DNA of 8,931 nucleotides from Gammaproteobacteria bacterium (GTDB lineage: Bacteria > Pseudomonadota > Gammaproteobacteria > HK1): positions 1 to 8,931 of the forward strand of contig JAJECB010000210.1 in assembly GCA_022822245.1 (NCBI GenBank). The letters are read 5' to 3'. The position numbers were made by a program, and so were the translations under genes. This document shows positions 6,159 to 8,931 of this stretch, in pieces. Position 1 is the first letter of the stretch, and every line of letters starts with the position of its first letter. The notes beneath the pieces were generated by a model that was not told where the DNA came from, ran no database searches, and worked only from the letters and a program-made list of their open reading frames with translations.

Positions 6159-6659
6159 CTACCGCTTGCAGAGCCCCATCAGCGACGCCTTGGCGAGGGT
6201 GTTGAAATTGAGCATGAAGCCCACCACCGCGGCGGAGGTGTCCGCCTCGACGGGAAGGCTGTCAACGCCCACCGCGTGCAGGGTGAAGAGGTAGCGGTGC
6301 GGGTGATCGCCCTCCGGCGGGCACGGGCCGCCGTAGCCCGGCGCGCCGAAGTCGGTGCGAGTCTGGAGCGAGCCGGCCGGCATCGCACCGTCCGCGGAGC
6401 CCGCTCCGAGCGCGAGCGAAGTCGCGTCGGCGGGGATGTTCACCACCACCCAGTGCCAGAACCCGCTCCCGGTCGGAGCATCGGGGTCGAAGCAGGTGAG
6501 GGCGAAGCTCTTCGTCCCCTCGGGCGCCCCGCTCCAGGAAAACTGGGGCGAGAGGTTGCCGCCCGCGCAGCCGAACCCGTACGCCTCGGACAGGATGTGG
6601 TCATTGGCGAGGTAGTCGCCGTCGTTGAAGCTCTCGCTGGTGAGAACGAGGTCGGCCAT
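6159..6659 (-). CDS. YbhB/YbcL family PEBP-like protein
   Basis: This is a 166-aa bacterial phosphatidylethanolamine-binding-protein-like protein (the 'Raf kinase inhibitor-like' YbhB/YbcL family), close to the normal length. The conserved pocket motifs are visible: CFDPDAP (56-62), FWHWVVVNIPA (67-77) and GYGGPCPPEGDHPHRYLFTLHAV (109-130). No signal peptide is present, so it should be cytoplasmic like YbhB. Its physiological role in bacteria is not settled; the fold binds small anionic ligands. ATG at 6659 is supported by GGAGG 9 nt upstream (6669-6673). The frame extends upstream to 6740, but that stretch is Arg-rich and unlike the family. It converges with the crotonase gene across 49 bp, in which no strong terminator is seen. 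Confidence 0.93.
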   Translation of the reverse strand: MADLVLTSESFNDGDYLANDHILSEAYGFGCAGGNLSPQFSWSGAPEGTKSFALTCFDPDAPTGSGFWHWVVVNIPADATSLALGAGSADGAMPAGSLQTRTDFGAPGYGGPCPPEGDHPHRYLFTLHAVGVDSLPVEADTSAAVVGFMLNFNTLAKASLMGLCKR

Positions 6660-6744
6660 GGGTGCGGTCCTCCGGGTCGGTTCCAGTCGCGGCGGAAGGT
6701 TCGGGAACCGCCGCCGGCTTGTCAACTCCTGGCGGGACACCGTC

Positions 6745-6830
6745 CGGAGAACGGGGTCGGGGTACGATTTTGAAGGAACGCGGCGTCAGGGTGGGATTCC
6801 TCGGAATTCGCACCCCGACCCCGTTCTCCG
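6745..6830. repeat. REP/foldback-like element with 19-bp perfect arms
   Basis: CGGAGAACGGGGTCGGGGT (6745-6763) is repeated exactly, inverted, at 6812-6830, leaving a 48-nt centre. The pairing continues imperfectly inward (for example CGA 6765-6767 with TCG 6808-6810, then AT-rich matches). The GGGGTC-bearing arms resemble REP/BIME palindromes that, from memory, are associated with RAYT (Y1) transposases. No such transposase is in the window. The element lies in the gap between the divergent PEBP and dehydrogenase genes, ending 26 bp before the dehydrogenase start, so it may also affect their expression. Confidence 0.6.
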
Positions 6831-6855
6831 CCTCCTCCGCAGACGGGAGACGTCC

Positions 6856-7842
6856 ATGATTCGATTCGCCCTCTTCGGAGCCGGCCGGGCCGGCCGGATC
6901 CACGCCCGGAACATCGCCCGGCACCCGCGGGCGGAGCTGGTGTGCGTCTGCGACGTCGACCGTCCGGCCGCCGAGCGGGTCGCCGGGGAGCACGGCGCCC
7001 GCGCGGCGTCCGATCCCGCCGCAATCTGGAGGGCGGAATCGATCGACGCGGTCCTCATCGCGTCTTCCACCGACACCCACGTCGAGCTGCTGCGCAAGGC
7101 GCTCGGTGCCGGCAAGGCCGCCTACTGCGAGAAGCCGATCGACTTCGACCTCGCCCGCGTCCGGGCCGTCGTCGCCGACGCGGCCGCGACCGACGTGCCC
7201 GTCGCGGTCGGGTTCCGGCGCCGCGCCCTCCCCGAGTACCGGGAGATCCGGCGCCGGATCCGGGAAGGAGAGGTCGGGGCGGTCGAGGTCGTCCACCTCG
7301 TCTCGCGTGACTACCGGCCGCCCTCGCCGGAGTACGTCGCGGTCTCCGGGGGCTTCCTCCGCGACAAGACGATCCACTACTTCGACCTCATCCCTTGGCT
7401 GGTGGGCGAACGGCCGGCCGAGGTCTACGCCGCGGGCTCGTGTCTCGTCGAGCCGTGGATCGGCGAGGCGGGAGACATCGACACCACGATGGTGATGCTC
7501 CGGATGCCGAGCGGGGCGCTCTGCCACATCGACAATGGGCGAAGGGCAGTCTACGGCTTCGACGAGCGGGTCGAGGTCTTCGGGGCGCGCGGGATGCTCC
7601 AGTCGCAGCCGCCCTCGGTCTCCAACGTGGCCCGCTTTGGTGAGGCCGGCATCCGTCACGAGCGCTACCCCGATCTCTACGGGGAGGAGAGCTTCGCCGG
7701 TCTCCTCGATGCCTTCATCCTCGCCCTCGAACGCGGAGAGCCGCCCGAGCCTTCCCTCGCCGAAGGCCTCCAGGCCCAGCTCATCGCGGAGGCCGCGGTC
7801 GAGTCGCTCCGGCGCAACCGCCCGGTGGCTATCGAGTACTGA
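6856..7842 (+). CDS. Gfo/Idh/MocA family oxidoreductase, inositol 2-dehydrogenase-like
   Basis: This is a 328-aa NAD(P)-dependent dehydrogenase. The Rossmann motif is at the N-terminus (FALFGAGRAGRIHARNI, 4-20), with D34 (CDVDR; D36 follows) ending the second strand, which favours NAD. CEKPIDFD carries the conserved Lys (K93). GGFLRDKTIHYFDLIPWLVGE supplies D170 and H174, spaced like the Asp and His of the Lys-Asp-His set in inositol dehydrogenase. The C-terminal half holds the usual open-sheet domain and ends LRRNRPVAIEY. It most resembles IolG-type myo-inositol 2-dehydrogenases. No other inositol genes are present, so the substrate could be another cyclitol or sugar. GGGAG lies 6 nt before the ATG. 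Its stop is 3 bp from the stop of the convergent hydrolase gene. Confidence 0.9.
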   Translation: MIRFALFGAGRAGRIHARNIARHPRAELVCVCDVDRPAAERVAGEHGARAASDPAAIWRAESIDAVLIASSTDTHVELLRKALGAGKAAYCEKPIDFDLARVRAVVADAAATDVPVAVGFRRRALPEYREIRRRIREGEVGAVEVVHLVSRDYRPPSPEYVAVSGGFLRDKTIHYFDLIPWLVGERPAEVYAAGSCLVEPWIGEAGDIDTTMVMLRMPSGALCHIDNGRRAVYGFDERVEVFGARGMLQSQPPSVSNVARFGEAGIRHERYPDLYGEESFAGLLDAFILALERGEPPEPSLAEGLQAQLIAEAAVESLRRNRPVAIEY

Positions 7843-7845
7843 CCC

Positions 7846-8838
7846 TCAGGCGGCGGTTCCCGCCGCCCGAAGCCGCGCGTGGATGTTGGCGATGCGGTGC
7901 ACGGTCTGCGCCGGCGCGAACCAGCCGCGGCAGTGGATCTCCTCCGGGGTCACGTCGTGGTGGTAGTGCCCGCCCATCGTGTCGTCGCCCGGGTGGTAGA
8001 AGTGGGTGTGCTCGCTCGACGGGCGAAGATCCAGCGCCCCGCCCGTGGGATCGCCGGTCCAGAGCACGGAGAAGCAGAGGAGGCCCGGCCCCACCGGCTC
8101 GAAGTAGCGGAGGAATTCGGCGACGACCTGCTCGCGTTCCACGTCGTAATACTCGTGGCCGATGCAGTCGTGGTCCGGCATGACGTGCGAGCGGATCCCG
8201 CCGCGCTCGACCCGGAACACCCCGCCGAGACCGATCTCGCGGCCTTCGTCCGCGGCGAGAGGGGCGAGGGCGTCGCGCATCGCGAGGGGAAGCGACCCTT
8301 GGTCGCCGGTACGGCGGGCGACCTCGACCTCGACCACCGGCCCCGGTTCCCCCCGCGAAACGTAGAGGTTCGCGATTCCCGCGAACCGCCCCGACGGGTA
8401 CGCCTCCACGCGGCAACGCCCCCGGTCGTCGACGCGGGCGGAGCGCGATGCGGGGGCGGTTCGCGTGTCGTGGTTCGCGATCACTTCGCCCGAGTGGCCG
8501 CCGAGGGTCGTCGTGCAGGCCATTCCGGCGCCGAGCACCTGAGGGCCGGGGTGGCCGGCGCAGCGCAGGAGGTCCCCGGTCTCGAAGCGCACGTCGCGGT
8601 AGCGGGGGTTGTGGGCGTAGGGCTCGCCGCCCACCTCCACCAGGCAGGGCGCGCCGCCGAGGCCCTCCCACGCGCACTCGAGGCGGCGGAGATCGGGGCA
8701 CTCCCTCACCCGGACGGCGACGCGATGGTAGTTCCGTTTGAGCCCGTCCTCGAGGGCGTCGCGGAGCACCTCGAGGGGAGGGCTCCAGAGCGCGGCGCTC
8801 GCGGTGTCCAGCCGTTCCGGCTTCGAATCTTCCGGCAT
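7846..8838 (-). CDS. DUF1907 (C11orf54-like) putative zinc-dependent ester hydrolase
   Basis: This is a 330-aa protein matching the family of human C11orf54 (PTD012, DUF1907) along its whole length. Landmarks are VRVRECPDL (43-50), VEVGGEPY, VLGAGMACTTTLG (101-113), ANLYVSRGEPGPVVEVEVARRTG (156-178), IGLGGVFRVERGGIRSHVMP (202-221) and SSEHTHFYHPGDDTMGGHYHHDVTPEE (275-300). H277, H279 and H291 correspond to the three zinc-binding histidines of the human protein, with two extra residues in the loop before H291. The human protein was reported to have esterase activity on a model ester; the natural substrate is unclear. There is no signal peptide. ATG at 8838 has a GGAGG-type site 5 nt upstream. 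It converges head-on with the dehydrogenase with no room for a terminator. Confidence 0.88.
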   Translation of the reverse strand: MPEDSKPERLDTASAALWSPPLEVLRDALEDGLKRNYHRVAVRVRECPDLRRLECAWEGLGGAPCLVEVGGEPYAHNPRYRDVRFETGDLLRCAGHPGPQVLGAGMACTTTLGGHSGEVIANHDTRTAPASRSARVDDRGRCRVEAYPSGRFAGIANLYVSRGEPGPVVEVEVARRTGDQGSLPLAMRDALAPLAADEGREIGLGGVFRVERGGIRSHVMPDHDCIGHEYYDVEREQVVAEFLRYFEPVGPGLLCFSVLWTGDPTGGALDLRPSSEHTHFYHPGDDTMGGHYHHDVTPEEIHCRGWFAPAQTVHRIANIHARLRAAGTAA

Positions 8839-8931
8839 CGTCCCCTCCGTTCGGCGAAGTATGATCGGCCGAGCGCCGGGCCCGCCGCAACGACCGCGGG
8901 CCGCGGACGGCGGTACGTGGTCGCGCAGGGC

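Noticed and set aside
6660..6740. Upstream extension of the PEBP-like protein
   Set aside because: The 27 extra residues are Arg/Pro-rich with no signal-peptide character, and GGAGG sits at proper spacing for ATG 6659.
8839..8931. Possible promoter (CATACT-like -10) upstream of the hydrolase gene on the minus strand
   Set aside because: The only TTG-type -35 candidate is about 21 nt away, too far for a convincing sigma-70 promoter. Nothing else is seen in this 93-bp stretch.

Overview
The window is about 70% G+C and carries eight recognisable protein-coding loci plus one broken gene. No rRNA, tRNA or CRISPR array is visible. The most likely source is a high-GC Gram-negative bacterium, perhaps an uncultured proteobacterial lineage. 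This is inferred from a solute-binding protein with a Sec signal peptide and no lipobox, from the G+C content and from the gene families. No marker gene fixes the taxonomy.

Layout, left to right: (1) the 3' end of an AttH/CrtC lipocalin-like gene (+) runs in from the left edge. (2) A complete family-5 peptide/nickel-type ABC solute-binding protein (+) stands alone and ends at a 13-bp GC hairpin. (3) The 303-bp convergent gap after it holds a 169-bp foldback, MITE-like element with perfect 16-bp terminal inverted repeats. (4) A minus-strand block reads, in transcription order: a small acidic protein (101 aa), a HEPN-like gene broken by two frameshifts, an SCP-x/Ltp-type thiolase, and a DUF35 zinc-ribbon/OB-fold protein. 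(5) A plus-strand enoyl-CoA hydratase/isomerase-family protein diverges from that block. (6) A YbhB/YbcL PEBP-like protein lies on the minus strand. (7) An 86-bp REP/foldback-like element with 19-bp perfect arms sits in the divergent gap. (8) A Gfo/Idh/MocA (IolG-like) dehydrogenase (+) ends 3 bp from the end of a convergent DUF1907 (C11orf54-like) metal-dependent hydrolase (-). The last 93 bp hold only the ribosome binding site of that gene.

The thiolase and DUF35 genes form a typical partnered pair, 21 bp apart. The thiolase has no cysteine in the nucleophile region, so a retro-aldolase or another non-classical acyl-CoA reaction is more likely than thiolysis. The nearby crotonase lacks the first of the two hydratase glutamates. 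Together they suggest acyl-CoA side-chain catabolism of an unusual substrate, with the dehydrogenase, the hydrolase and the uptake protein as other scavenging functions. This pathway link is inference.

The most system-like item is the acidic protein plus HEPN-like pair. It looks like a toxin-antitoxin-style accessory module, has visibly lower G+C than its flanks and has GTACC-type repeats just upstream. The HEPN-like reading frame is disrupted here, so the module is either decaying or affected by sequence errors.
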